DNA of 64,000 nt from Litoditis marina (taxonomy: Eukaryota > Nematoda > Chromadorea > Rhabditida > Rhabditidae). A program made the translations under genes and the position numbers. The DNA is taken from contig OZ038433.1 of assembly GCA_964036275.1 (NCBI GenBank), forward strand, positions 10,717,009 through 10,781,008, written 5' to 3'. The notes beneath the pieces are model-generated. The model saw only the letters and a program-made list of their open reading frames with translations. It searched no databases and was not told the origin of the DNA. Of this stretch, positions 34,601-47,800 are shown piece by piece; within the stretch, counting starts at the first letter, position 1, and each line of letters begins with the position of its first letter.

Positions 34601-37600
34601 AAATTGAGAACCATTACATTACAAATCTACAGCGTTATTACACATTTCTCGTATTCGCTCAGAACATTCTCATCTCCGAACCGTGCGCAATGATAATCTC
34701 CCATTCTTCGAACGTAGCCATCACATTACAGTAAAAACGTCACGGTCATGTTCTTGTGCACCTTTCCAATGTTCCTAGTCACAAAAACGGTACGGGCGCC
34801 AAATGACGGCTAAATGAGAGATGGGATTGGTTCTGCACAAAAACCAAGTGCCCTTCTCCAAAACTAGTAAAAGAATTCCACAATATATTGTGACGTAAAC
34901 GCGAATTCTCGCGACAACTAAGTGCCCTTCTTGAAAACTAGTAAAAGACCTAGAGAATTTTTTTGAAGCTAACACAATATTCCATCTCTCCGGGCCAAAT
35001 CCCGTTCCATCCCAGCTTAAACACAGCCGCTCCTTCTTAGTTCGTAATTCATGGGAAATGGCGAGCGCCTGCCAGATATTCGAACACTATACGAATCTTC
35101 TATTCGCACGGACTTTCTTCATCAGACGAACATGATCCGGAAACGAGGTTTCGCGTCGCTCTCTCGACCACTAGTGACCAGTCTCTCTTTCTCTCTTCCC
35201 TCTCAGAGAAAGAGAACTCTCTCTCCTCTTTGCCATAGGAGGCTACTTCCGGCTCCTCATTTCCGTGAGCAACCAACGAACCCCTATGCTCCCCCTACTA
35301 CAGCCCATATTACGCAACTAAGACGCATGAACAACATCTAGTTGCCAACACAACACCGACACTTGCGGAAGACAAATCCTTCCTTGACCTCCATAATTGC
35401 TCAACAGACATAGTTGCAAAAGAAACTAATGGAACTTCTGATTAAAGCCTTGGTATGAATGTCAGCGGTGCATAAACTTCCATGATTCAATAACTTGTTC
35501 TAGTTGCCATTATGAAGCATTGACTTTCCCACAAATCTTAATAATCAAATCGCGCGATTGACCCTTTTCTGTTTCTTATCGCAAACTGATAGGAGCCGAC
35601 TTGTCATACACATGCTTGAGCAAACATGGCCAGATACAACTACCAGGGCTACCGTTTGGCTGACCGCTAACAACTCTGGGTTGATTAGCGTCATTGCCAT
35701 AGCAATATGTAAATCCCAACACATCGCCCATTTACTAACGAGGTAACATTCAGGCGCAACATCTAACGCTAATCCAGTTAATATTCTGACCACAACTCGA
35801 TGTGGACTAGTGAATAACAGATTCCGATTGGACTAACTAGCGTAGTGCACGCTTACTATAACCAAGAATATAAACTGAATCTCTGCAACCACTATTTCAG
35901 TTCGAATTTAGGCGAAATCACTAGATATCCATCAGATTACATTCTCCCCGCGTTTCCTTGATGGAAAACCCCCTACTACTCCATAAATAATGAGGTTTTG
36001 TGCATAAAACTTGAGCAAGCAAGCATATCATAGTAATAATGATCATCATCATCATAATGAGTGTGCCTGTCCCGACAGCCGGATCCATTATGCGGTAGTC
36101 GTTGTTTGCTGATGGGAAGCCATTTGACTTTTTGCAAAACTCAATTACACCCGAGAAAATCGAGTTGTTATGCTAGTCCATGGTGAGAGTGCACAACTCC
36201 TCGAAACGAGTTTGTCATCGATATATAAAAGAGTGGAACGCCAAGCACATAAAAGTGTTCGAAAACCCATATTAGATAATATAAGTGACATTTTGAACCG
36301 AAAATAGAGTATACAGTTAGTATATCACTTTATACATACCAATTATTTCCCCCGCCAGACCAGAGCCTAGGTGCTATGCACTATACCAGATCATGTTCAT
36401 GCCAATATTGCGTCACTCAATAGATATTTAGAGCGCGATCAGTTCCCATGAGAGCCATTGGATCATTTTACACGTGCAGTACAATGCAAACAAACAAAAA
36501 AGGGCACCCTAAAACTTGCCCGAATGGAGGACAAAAGAACCTGAGCTGTTCCTATGAGTGTATCCAGCATGTAATATGAGCTAAAATACATCGTTCAGTC
36601 GTTTTGTTTCAAGATACACTTTAAAGTGAGCCTCCACCAATCAAAACACAACGGATGAAAATATTATTTGAGTCACTTTTATTACAACGACCGAATCTCC
36701 CTTCGGTTTCTCGACAGTTTTGGGATCCAGAGTGGATATATCAAGTAAGATGCCCATCACCCGTCTCTTATCTACATCTCACATTGACGAGAAACGCATT
36801 GACACCACATATAGTACTCCATCATAATCAGTTCGACTACTGTGGACAAATTGCAAATCACCAAGTGTTGATAAAATTGAAGGAAATTGAAAAAAAAACT
36901 TTGTTTGAACCGAACCCAGAAACTCATATTCGAAACGGTAACTACAAACTGCTGTTGAATTTGTTACCAAAGGTACATATTAAATGTCAAAGAGCTAGCT
37001 ATCCAAGAACCCTCAAAAATTTCATTTGCACTGAGACATCATAAATAAAACTCATGTTTCCCCCTATAGACTATAGACCTGATGTGTCCTACCCATTCCG
37101 TATAGACATTCCATAATTCCCCTGCTAACCTAGGCTCTACGATAGCCTAATAGCTGTGCTGCAACATCTCTCCATTTTCCCACAATTTGTACGCTTATAA
37201 TCCCCTCTCATTGCGTAGGGGCAACACGCAAATGCGCATGACCCAAAGATGTCATACACGAGATAAGGCGGAAAGAAATCAACCTATTACGTAGACACCT
37301 CATGTCAAACTGTCACAGCCTCACTCAATGTGTGACATTCCATGATACGATAACGGTCACTATTAAAAGTTATAGAGATTGTGAGAATGAGAAGGTCTGA
37401 AGGTCTAAGAGTGTTGTTCTATCGAACGAACACCGCCTTCTTTTTAATGTTTTGATCAGTTCTCGAAATCTTCGAAACAAACTCCAAATATGAAAAGAGT
37501 TTTCACTCGACATACTCCTAACACAACTCTTCTATGAAAACTGTAACCAAATGTTAACTATTAGGAACGGGAAGCCAAAACTATTCGCCTTGTCTCTCCA

Positions 37601-40600
37601 GTCTAATCTATTCAACAAACACGACTGCCATCCCATACAAAGAGGGTACTAGACTGGCCCTTCCAAGTAGTTTACACGGACCCGAAACAAATACTTTGTG
37701 TCAATGGCCACTTCATTGTTTCCACACTTCGCATAACGAACAGAAGTCTATAGTTCGTTTCACCCATCGATAGCAGTCAGCCATGCTGGCCGAGCGCACC
37801 CTACATTGCAGGCGACTGATCTGGCAGCTTGCCAGTCTTTTCATTGCAAATAAAAACTCAAAAAGTGGTAATTTTAAGATTTTCGCCATTTTTTTGTTTT
37901 GAAAAGGTTACCACCAAATCGTTGAGTAATTTAAAGAACTTTTTGTGCGATAAAATAAGCATTGAAAAACGGCCTGAAAAGGTGATTGGATATCACTGTT
38001 TTTAGTTTTGCCCATCATGTTCCGATGGCCGTCTGCTTGTGGGCGCCGCGCCACCTATCGCCGCTGAGTTCAATACCCAGCTGGTGCACAATTTTGATTA
38101 GGCTGATCGCTGTTGGAAACTTTCCAACACAATTGACTCCGCCCACTAGAATCTACTGTAACTGGCTGCTATCGATGGTTGAAACGAACTATACATCTGC
38201 TCGCCAAACCTTATTTCTACAACGAAACGGTGTCACGGAAATAGGAGAAGTCAACTATAAAGATAACCTTTCTTAGCGCGTCCATACTCGGTATTGAAAA
38301 AGGGGTGATTATGCAAATATTTATGGATCAACTATTTGAACCAACGAAACAGTGTTAAAGTTATTTTCACCCACTACATAGAATGGTCGTATTTCTAATG
38401 TAATACAACACCTTCCCTCCATGCATGTTGACATGCTATTATTTCCTGTGTCTAATAGTAGCTCTCCCCTGAACACTAATTGAAGTAATACCGTAAAAGC
38501 ATACAAAGTAATGAACAACATTTGTGGATTACCAGGGGAGATAATACCTTCGTTAGCCGTGGGTCGTAGCACCTGTAATATCCAGAGGCTACTAATGGGC
38601 GCTAAACGTGCGCCAGAATTATCCTAATGACAAAAGACGCGCTGTTAACACTAGGCATCCTGACAATAGACAAAGACCAGACTAAACCTGAACCATAAAA
38701 CTAAGGTGCGACAAACACAAATATCAGTGATTCTAATTAGCTCAATTACTTTTGTGAAGCATTTTGCCTCATGAAGAAATCAGAAATCAGCCTGAAATAT
38801 TCAAGTTTCACCAAAACAGAAGTACCAGCAATATTGCCACCTCTATTATTCTCATTTTCCATTTTTGTCAACGGAAACTTAATACACCAATGTCGTATAG
38901 TATAGAACATAATAGATGCGTTTCTGATAATGTATGCAAATGGATTGCATCAACCACCAAGTCATTGAGGAGATTTGCTATTTACAGCTGCAGGCCATGT
39001 ACTTAGCGATATAAATAGTGGCTCGAAACAACGCCCGCCAAGTACCATTCTAATTAACTCAAAGCGAAGTAAAATTGGGAAAAACTCAAAACTAAGTATA
39101 CAAATCAAGGTCCATCTCAATTCATCAATATTACTAAGTTGGAAACTATCAATGTGAGGGGTTTTGATCGTTTTGTTTTTACCTCAAAGATGCTACTTGA
39201 AAATTCAGTATTCTTATAACTTTCCGTAACCTGAAGTAACCGTCTTCGTTTGGTACATCATATTCCACCATCCATAACCATACGATATCCGACTAATTAC
39301 CCCATTGAATCTCTTTTCTTCGCGAAAAAACAAGCCGCTCCCAATCACTGTCAATTGAATATCTAATAAGTATCATAGGATAACCATAATTGTCCATCCT
39401 TCCTGCATATGGTGCGTCGAGCTGTCAGCTTGCATAATCCTCAAACAGATTGACATCAACAGGCTGCCGGTCGGCAATCTTCGCAAGACAATCCCCCCTA
39501 CCGACCAACTAGCAAGAGGCGCCTACTAATTTGGGCAAATCACAAACAATTGGTCGATCCAGTCCAAAAAATGCCTGCTTGAACCACCCAGCTAGATGCT
39601 AGAGTTAGAAACAGTGAAAAAGAAACAACTCTGTATGATAAAGGATCCAAAGACACTTTTTTAATACTGAAACAACTATTGTGTTTCATACACCCCTATA
39701 TAATCATCTTCAACGTATTAGTTGATATTGAGGTTGAACCCTGACCCCGTTTGTCGTATACAGTAGGCGGTGACTTGTGAAAGAAGGCACGCGCGACCGC
39801 CGGCTGTAAATCTCTCATGATCTGAGCAAAAAGGAATACATTCACACAGACTATTCTCGACTTATCTCATCCCTTCATCGAATGATGAGGCATACCATTG
39901 TTTTGCCAAAGTCGACGGCGCAATCTGCTGATGGCTTTTACAATGCACAAAAGCAGCGCGCACAAAGAGATTATGTTTGCGTTGTACTACATGCAACATG
40001 TGTATTCTGTATATTGTTGCCATACTTTGTCTTGACGAAACGCCGCTATACAGCTTGGAAACAAAAGCTCAAAAATCCGTTTTCGAAGAGCAACGAAATA
40101 GTAATAGACCATTCGAAAATGTACGTTCACGATTTGGCGTTAATCACTAGTACGAATATCGCTACGGTGTCGGCACTACAAAGAGATCCAGCAGCTCATC
40201 TCTCGAATGATAATTGATAATAACCCAAGTCAGTCCGCAGGAGTCCGTGCGCGCACTCCATAAAACCGTCAACCGTGTTGTTTTCCCAACCGAGAAAGGT
40301 CAATACCATCATAAATCAGTACCGAGTCCGAGTTGGGCACATGAGATACAGACTCATATCCACCACCTACGGCAACCCGAGACCCATAAACGGAATATAC
40401 AACCCGGTTATTTGATTGGGCACTTCATTTGCTGATGGCATGTAATCCGATTGCTTCCATGATTTGTTGCCCTGCCACTTACCACAACTTGGCCCAATGA
40501 AGGTCAACGAGAGATTCGAAATTGAGAGAACCCAACTTATGCAACAAAAAAACTTATCGTTCCGAGCTTCTGTCGTTTTTCTGGTTTCGTAGGAAAGTTT

Positions 40601-41932
40601 ATTTAGATTCTACGATGTAACGTAACGTTGAAATGAGTAGCCAACGGAAATAGGAGATAAAAGCAGGAAGGCTTCCAGGGTACTCAAGGATCCATTACTA
40701 CTTGAGAGCATCTCACCCACACCATCTATTGAATATGTGCAAAAACTAGAAAACATCAGCCACTTGACATATGACACGTCCCTCATGCACAATATACAAT
40801 ACCAAACATCGGTTTTCAAGTACATGAATTAGAAGTAATATAAACGCAAACAAACGCAGAGCGTAGTTTCTACCCAACGTAGGTAGTAATTAAAAAGTTG
40901 AATACTGGCTTAGATGAAGCTTTTGGTCATAAAACACAAAACCACTTTTGCCACTTTTTTTCTGTATAAAATCACATTCCAGTAAAGTTGTCCAATTAGC
41001 CAGAACAATACAATTTTACAAATCATATATTCTTTTGGTTCAGAACTTAGTATATGCCACATTTATCTATACCAGCCCGCAACCGTTCATATAGCGCAAG
41101 GTGATCGTATCTGCCGCGCCAACGTAGAGCCATAACTCACAAAGTCCTCTAATTAAAGTGCTATAAAATGGGAATAAGAATAATAGTAGAAAGATCCAAT
41201 ATCCAATACTAGAAACTCGAATATCTTGACCGAACGCGAATTTCAGATTTGGTTTCTTCATGAAATTAAACGCGAAAGCAACGATGCCTACGATAGAAAC
41301 ACTTAATTCTTTAATACCCAAAGCCAGTCTAATATTTCTACCTGAACTCCTGAACCACAATTTTCTCGGCCCTCTATTATGGCGGAAGTCCACTAAATGC
41401 AAATAAATGCGCCACCCGTTGAGTCGTATTATATGGGGGTATCCTTCTCGATTGAGCACTCAACGAGAGGTGTGAATACGGCTCAAAACCATGCGGTCGA
41501 GGTCATAAAACACACGACAAAACATGAGAATGCGTGACAACTTTCCACTAGAATTCAAACGGGACCTATTAATAGCACTGTACCCTACACCGTGCGATTC
41601 CTACAAAAAGAGGAACTTTTCCTCTGACATAGTTTGGCACGTCACAGGTGACCATCTGTCCACCAAGTATAGGATGAAAATCATATTGGATCGGAAGAGC
41701 TTTGGCATTTGCAGACAAGCTACTTATCAGTTTTCAACGTGTAGCTAAACATAGGGTATTCTAACAGACCAGATCATTTAAAGATCAACTTCAACCGAGA
41801 ACTACCTTCTATTACCAATTAACATAAACAAAGAACTTACAGAAAGTTGGTGGTGTTCCAGTGGATGATTTGCTCGACGGCAGAAGAAAGAGGCGAAAAG
41901 GAGATGAGCAAGAATATAAACAGCGAAGACAT
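28547..41932 (-). CDS. Ephrin, GPI-anchored ligand of Eph receptors (8 exons, 312 aa)
   Basis: Ephrins are cell-surface ligands of Eph receptor tyrosine kinases used in cell sorting and axon guidance. Exons: 41932-41841, 31002-30894, 30678-30513, 30203-30060, 29644-29499, 29304-29221, 29021-28913, 28635-28547; all phases close. A signal peptide (residues 1-18) is followed by the receptor-binding domain, which begins QIIHWNTTNFL, then ITVRLGDRLRIICPDE, ALEFQPDHSYYWLSTSTG and TGGLCKSDNMRLKIVV, the ephrin hallmark. Cys51, Cys76, Cys88 and Cys140 match the two conserved disulfides. A roughly 130-residue stalk follows, then a GPI-type tail (ESSAWSKGIFLVSLL, ending MLILLV). C. elegans has several efn genes; this could be efn-4-like, but I cannot settle orthology from the sequence alone. 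Confidence 0.93.
29789..30003. mobile_element. hAT-like foldback MITE, 215 bp
   Basis: It is flanked by an 8-bp duplication, CAAAATAC (29781-29788 and 30004-30011). The inverted arms contain CCAGTTAACCGTTAACC and its complement, with many TTAACC units inside. It is an intronic insertion in the ephrin gene. Confidence 0.75.
30420..30464 (-). repeat. Degenerate copy of an ephrin exon end plus donor
   Basis: On the minus strand the copy reads GATCAGAGCTATAATTGGCT then TTGTGAGT, against GATCACAGCTATTACTGGCT then TTGTGAGT in the exon ending at 30513. Offset is 88 bp and the donor is intact. Confidence 0.85.
34086..34098 (+). repeat. Poly-G tract (13 G)
   Basis: A second G13 tract, in ephrin intron 1. 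Confidence 0.95.
37749..38193. mobile_element. 445-bp TIR element related to family P1
   Basis: The left end TATAGTTCGTTTCACCCATC and continuing GATAGCAG is matched at 27 of 28 positions by the complement of the right end. The first 14 bases equal the P1 terminus, but the interior is different and includes a GC-rich block. Confidence 0.8.
41841..41932 (-). CDS. Ephrin exon 1: signal peptide and start of the receptor-binding domain
   Basis: This 92-nt exon encodes MSSLFIFLLISFSPLSSAVE followed by QIIHWNTTNF and ends in phase 2 at a consensus GTAAGT donor. HWNTTN is the ephrin YWN(S/T)xN motif. The leftover CT joins the G that opens the exon at 31002, giving Leu and then WADEEPTITVRLGD, so the split lies inside the first strand of the domain. 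The intervening intron is 10,838 bp. Confidence 0.9.
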
Positions 41933-42184
41933 CTTGACGATTGAGGCCACAGTATACACTGATCGAATAATTGACGAACTTCAAACTAAGCACCCCGGTC
42001 TGAAAACATTACTATATTACGGTTGTAAATGCAGAAGAAGTAATGTAAGAACGAACGAAAGAAAAACTGAAATAGATGACACTTCAATATTTCAAGCAAG
42101 GCAAACAAAGTCTATTTTTATATAAACTTCTTATTTTTGAGATATTGCAAATTAGAACGAGCAGATTTGTGCAAATGAGGAATT

Positions 42185-42235
42185 GGGCGGGGCACGGCAT
42201 CGGTGTAGCAGGGCGACCAGGCAGGCCCCGCCTCC
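42185..42235 (-). promoter_or_regulatory. Candidate ephrin promoter GC boxes
   Basis: Two inverted GC boxes (GGGCGGGG and CCCCGCCTCC) lie about 250-300 bp upstream of the ephrin start in otherwise AT-rich DNA. They could be Sp/KLF-type sites; the role is inferred. Confidence 0.35.
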
Positions 42236-43073
42236 AAATCGAGGGTTTCGCATAAACAAAGATAATATACACAATGAGAATAGTAAGATACTTGGGCAGC
42301 CACTAGTAAGTAATACATATAAAAACTGCTTTTACACTTGACTTTAATCAAAAAATGGTAAAGCTATCGAGGGCACGTAATGGCACTACATTAGAATTTC
42401 TTACATTGAGAAGATCTATGAATTCATGTTTAGAGAATAAAGTAACGAACAATATGAATTACAAAGACGAAAAATTATATTTTATTTGTGAAAACTTTCG
42501 AAATTATTACGTCACACACGTGAAGCTAAAAATACCTACGCGAAATTTTTGCGTATCCGGTTACAGTAGTTTGACCCCGACACAAAAATCAAGAGGTCAA
42601 ACTTGCATTTCACGAATAAATTGGGGTTTTCACAACTAAATTGGAAATTGGAGTTTCACCAACGGACCACTGCGAGAGAAACGATTTCAACGAAAAAAAG
42701 TCTCCAGACAGTCAATTCTGAAGCGTGACACCAATGAAACAGAACGTTCGTAAAAATTCTTTGCATAGATTGTAAACGTTCGCTTTCAAAATGATAGCCT
42801 TTATATGAAGACTCGCCTCTGTTTCCCATAGTAATCGAATACATTCTATATAGTCACGACCATGGCTTATGAACGCATAGGATACATCTACATTCTGATG
42901 TGTGTTCCCGATAAGATAGAAAACAGTACATCATATGGAGAAATGTGAAACTATAGCGGTGAGCCAATCATTTAGTCAAGCGACTATTTCATCCCAAATG
43001 TGTTTAGAGAGACAAACAGATGCTTCGAAATTTAATTTTCAAGTTCTTAGTTCAATATTCCCCACAATCTATT

Positions 43074-43348
43074 GGTGAATTCTATATCTAACCGGATTTT
43101 TAGGTAACCTAACCCTTTTTGGTAACCTATTTTTCAGGTTACCTCGGTAGGTAACCGGTAAGTAACCTAAAATGAAAAACCGGTTACCTGTTTTTATAAC
43201 GAAAAATGTGGTTTCTATCGTTAGTTTGAAAGGTAACCGGATTTTAGTTGCAGGTTACTTCCAGGTTACCTACCAAGGTAACCTGAAAAAAGGTTAACAA
43301 AAAAAGGGTTAGGTTACCTCAAAACCCGGTTAGTTGTAGAATTGGCCC
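43074..43348. mobile_element. hAT-like foldback MITE, 275 bp
   Basis: It is flanked by the 8-bp duplication AATCTATT (43066-43073 and 43349-43356). The inverted arms run GAATTCTA, CTAACCGG, AGGTAACCTAACCCTTTTT and CAGGTTACC. Its ends resemble the 29789 element (GAATTCGCCC against GAATTGGCCC). Confidence 0.8.
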
Positions 43349-43435
43349 AATCTATTATAACAATTGCAATGAGGCATTATCACAGTATTGACTACAGACG
43401 TCTCTCAATTGTGTTCTATACTGCTAGTCAATTGC

Positions 43436-43541
43436 ACAGCTACGTGAAACATGTTAAGCACAGCAGAACTCATAAACGTGCAATGACAAAGTGCACGATT
43501 CCTCATTAGAATGCTTACTTCACGTGAGCATTCAATTGACT
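43436..43541. mobile_element. TIR element S1, 106-bp copy
   Basis: It runs from AGTCAATTG to CAATTGACT, with inner ACGTGAA and TTCACGT. The interior (AACATGTTAA, ACAAAGTGCACGATT) matches 60790-60917. Confidence 0.7.
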
Positions 43542-43595
43542 TTTGGTATACATGTGTTTCTCCTGACAGTCAGCCAGTACAGTGGACATGTCCTA

Positions 43596-43719
43596 TTAAA
43601 GTAGGACGATAATGTGGACCAATCCCGTGACAACGGTCCTTTAAACTGCAATTGAAAAATGTATTACAATTTAAGGGACTGAACCGTTGCGATTGGACCA
43701 CGTAATCGTACTTCTTTAA
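43596..43719. mobile_element. 124-bp palindromic TTAA element, copy 1
   Basis: TTAAAGTAGGACGATAATGT and the complement of its right end, TCGTACTTCTTTAA, form an almost full-length hairpin with AATTGAAAAATG at the centre. TTAA is at both ends. Confidence 0.85.
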
Positions 43720-44891
43720 TGCAATAATGAACGCATAAATGTGATATTACTACTGCCTGTTTGTTTTACCTAAGCTGTGAGCTAGTTAGTTCACCTATTT
43801 ATCTTAGAACTACAAGACTAATTTCCACTAATGAGCTATATATGTTGTTGTAGTTCTAATTTCTATGCCTTCCAAGTGGACATTTCGGAGGTTCCATGTA
43901 ACTGAAAAAATTCAACAATCGTGTGAAGAAAGTAACATCAAATAACTACATACGCCAGTAAGGTCTGACTAAGCGACATGAAGTAGTCCGTTTTCAAGTC
44001 AAAAGACGTGAAAATTCAGAATTTTCCATCAAAAGTAGACCGGTTTTCATCCTTTCGACTAAAAAGTAGTCCGTTTTTCAAAGTTTTCTGACTATTTGGA
44101 CAACCTTGCTGGTGTATGAATAACTATCTTCTATTGGGAGAGAATAAACCCATTTCCCCTCACTGTGTTGGGGTTTATTCGTCCTGTAAAACTTCTCAAA
44201 CCTAAAATGCCGTAGCCATTTTTACACCGCCATAGAACCTCATTGTGTACTTCGTTTGCTAATGTTTTTCCTCGATGCCAATACTCTACTGCGTCTGCTA
44301 GGAAAGTGTTGCAAGTAATAATGTGACTCCTTCGCTTTAAAATTCTCTACCCAGCCTCTGATAAAATTACAACAGCGCGGAATGCTTCGCTAGTCCGTTA
44401 CTATTGCCTGTGAACTTCGCGCAGTTAAAATCTGGTACCTGTAGGCTAGATGAGATACTTTTTCCCTGAATTTTGAGGCAATCACATTTCTGAGAATGGC
44501 TCAAACCAAGTTTCATCGAGTACTTTTGTACTTTATTAAGAGTATTTTACCCTAAACTCAAAACAAGAAGGAGGTAAATACCCAATATGCTCTCTGCCAA
44601 ACTATCCCCCCCCCTCCCACTTATACTAACAATAAACTTATCTGAGGGTCAATGAAAGTAGGATATGAGCAATATAACTACTAATTGACAAGTAGAATCA
44701 TTGAAACCCCATTACAAGTAGGAATTTCCTTCCAATTCGGATTAGTTTACACTCGGACACTAGAACACAGAGATAGGGTTAGTAACTGGGTCAATTAGCA
44801 AGGTCGAGCTGGAAAACACCGCTGCGAAACGGCCGATTTCTTTCTCGAAATCAGCTACAAACCGCCAACCTTTCGACATTTCTCTTGAATT

Positions 44892-47800
44892 ATGAGGTTG
44901 TTACTATTGGCAGTATTACTGCCATTGGTATATACAGGTTAGTGGGTGAAAAACAGAAAACAAGTAATTCCAATGTTAAGAACATTATTGAACAATAACC
45001 TTTTCTATAACAGCCAAACTTTGCACGAAACATCTTGAAACTGAAGTTCATTTGTTGTATTATTATTGTTACACCTCTGTACAAATAGGGGTGGTCGGAA
45101 ATAAATTGTAGTTTGATGTACTCATAGAGCATGAGATGGGCAGAGACGAAACGTGCCACATACATTTTTTCTCAAATGTTCTTCACTATCTAATAATCAG
45201 AGTTTTATTCGTATTAGAACATCAACAATATTCAGCCTAATCAAACTACAAACTCATCATAATTGACTAACACGTACACTTTGTGCCTATCTTGCCTTTG
45301 GCGAGCGACCTCTGTCATTTTTGGCTCTCATTGTATCCCAAATAGGCAAAAACTATTTGTAGAATCATAAATTATACTTATTGACAAGAACACAAAACAT
45401 TTTGCAGACAACTCCAAGGACTCTATTTTGAGCGCGAGCGAAAGAAAGGTGAGTTTTTTTGGGGAGAACAGTCTCGTACAATGTCTCTGCTTTATGGACT
45501 GTGAAACGCTATTAGACACTTAAAGGCGAAGTTAAATGTACTTTTCGCCAAAAAAATCAAGGGCATTTCACTCCATGTTCGTTTTGAGCTTGACACGATA
45601 ATTGAGCGAACCCACATAACCTCAACCATTACGACATGTCAAAGTTGTTGCGGTACTATGAGTAGTACGAAATGCACTTAGCTAACAAAAAGCAAGACTC
45701 ACTGGCTCTGATTCAGAAGAAGTTCATCATTTTCCACAAGAAATTGTATTATTTATATTAGTAGAGAGTTATTAATATATTATTACCTTTTCAATTATTT
45801 GTTTAGTTTCTGTACAAGATCCCCTCACGTGAGTTGGCTGGTCGGTTCACGGCGCCGCCCGGACAAAAGGCTGTCAATCTAAACTTCGATGTAGATTCCC
45901 ACGGTAGGTTTTTGGGTTAAGCGATCATATCTCTATAGTGCGGGCCAAACTTATAAATTTCTGTCTCTCGCCGGAATCGAACCTGCGAGCAATATATTCG
46001 TAGCAGGGCGCGAACCACTGCGCTATTAGAGAACATAATCGTCAAACTTTGGAATCGAAGACATACGTGCGTACACAGCGGAAAGTGAGATATACAGTAC
46101 CATCCCGCCTTTCCGCTGACGACGACTACATTTTTGACTTTTCAGTTACAATTTTGATCAAAACTGGTAAGCAAAACGAGGTTTTATAGTCATCATCATT
46201 CCTAACACCTACACTCCTATAGTATACAACCTAAGTTTCTCAGTGATATTTCCTAAGTGAAATCCAAAAACTATAACATAACGATCTAGATTGGAACTCA
46301 TGTGTTTTTGATGAGCATAACGTGTCAGAATTTGTAACTTACCATTCAAATTGGATAATTTTGAAAAATAATTGTGTGTTTTACTTTAGAATCTCACAAT
46401 GAGATTGTTCGTCGTTCCGCGGAAATCCGACTGCCTCTGATGGGAGATCATACCGTACCCTTGGAGGAGGTCACCAAACAGCGGGTTGGTATAGAGGGGT
46501 GGGAGAATGTATCAGACTGAATGTATACTGGTCCAATTTGAAAAACTGGAAAGAATCGGTTGCTCTATTCAACTTTTTTCTGTTCGGTGCGAAAATAAGT
46601 TGGAGATGTGAAGCAACATAAAAATTACACGACTTCGAATTTCGTTGTGCTGCAAGTTGCAAGTGTTTCATGTGTTTTAACATGCGACTAGCATTATACA
46701 TAAGAAATACTCGGGGGAGGGGATTAATGTAAAAACCAGAAGACCGTCTCTTTTTGATGTGTTTGTAGTTTAATCTCGGTGAATCTTGACTGTACTGCGG
46801 TTTGATCTAATCGGAACTGCTACAGAGTTTTGCTGTGTCGATCAATTCAGTCAAAAAACTGTGTTGACTGATCAAACTACAAGTTAAAATCTCTTCCAGA
46901 GCCTGCGCGACATCCTTGCCGCCCTTGAAAACGCCACCGTTCTGCATCATGAAGAGCCCACACTATCTGGCGCCAAATTTGAATTTTCGCCCAGATTCGA
47001 GCGCGAAAGCTACGATTTCATGGTACCCGAAGGACAAACTGAGGTGAGATTACAAAAAAATGGTGGAGTGATGATGTTACAGTTTGATTTCGGGCACTTG
47101 AGGCCTAATTTATGAAGTATTATGTTTTATGGAGAGGAACATAAGTTAAGTTTCGCATTAAATCTGTTGGCGTACAGCTCTAAATTAATTTGCTATATTC
47201 TTTTCTACGGACAGTTAGTTTTTGTAACTGACAAATAATGTTTAGTTGATTTTAAAAAAAGTTAACAAAATGTAATGTTACAGAAATCATCGGAAGTTGC
47301 CGAGGTGATGTTCCTCGCCCAGAAAGATCAGGAAGACCCGGAATTCCGGATCACAATGGACCGACTGAACTGGTTCCAGATTGGGAAGATTGTCAAGAAA
47401 GAGGTTCGTGACTTTTTAGAAGCGTTTTCTGAAAAAAAAACATTTTCATTGCAAATTCAAGTACAGCACTTTGTGGATTTTCTGATTGCGTCAGAATTGA
47501 ACGTCATAGTGGAATATTAGAACGGTCGCTGATTTCAGATCGCTAACAGCAAAACGTGAAGAGTAATTGTTAATTGAGAACTTTCTTTTTCACTCTAAAT
47601 TTGATGTGATTCTTACTTATCAAGTTGTTGTGTAGTTTCCGAGCAGTGTAGATCAATACTACCGGTAACGTTTGACGGGAAAATATACGTCTTGAACAAA
47701 TTAACATATATTCCAAGGGGCTATTGAAATTTGACAGTTTTCAATGAACTGCTAGAATAAAATCAGATCTTCACAAAGAGATTATATAATATCACAGAAA

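Larger units (their letters stand above)
31003..41840. other. 10.8-kb intron 1 of the ephrin gene
   Basis: It contains a G13 tract (34086), a P1-like element (37749-38193) and scattered GC-richer islands (about 31375-31445, 38035-38065, 39770-39810) that could be regulatory. Open frames at 36655-37044 (+), 39882-40217 (+) and 41067-41459 (-) lack family features. No nested gene is supported. Confidence 0.6.
41933..44891. other. Intergenic region between divergent ephrin and cadherin genes
   Basis: It holds GC boxes (42185-42235), a hAT-like foldback (43074-43348), a 106-bp TIR element (43436-43541), a 124-bp palindrome (43596-43719) and a C9 run (44606-44614). The remaining sequence shows no gene. 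Confidence 0.6.

Noticed and set aside
36655..37044. 129-codon frame in ephrin intron 1
   Set aside because: There is no signal peptide, domain or splice context. The composition is similar to the surrounding DNA.
45960..46040. A functional tRNA gene on the minus strand
   Set aside because: A and B boxes and a D stem are present, but the acceptor and anticodon arms pair poorly. The segment recurs inside a dispersed element, so it is a tRNA-derived repeat.
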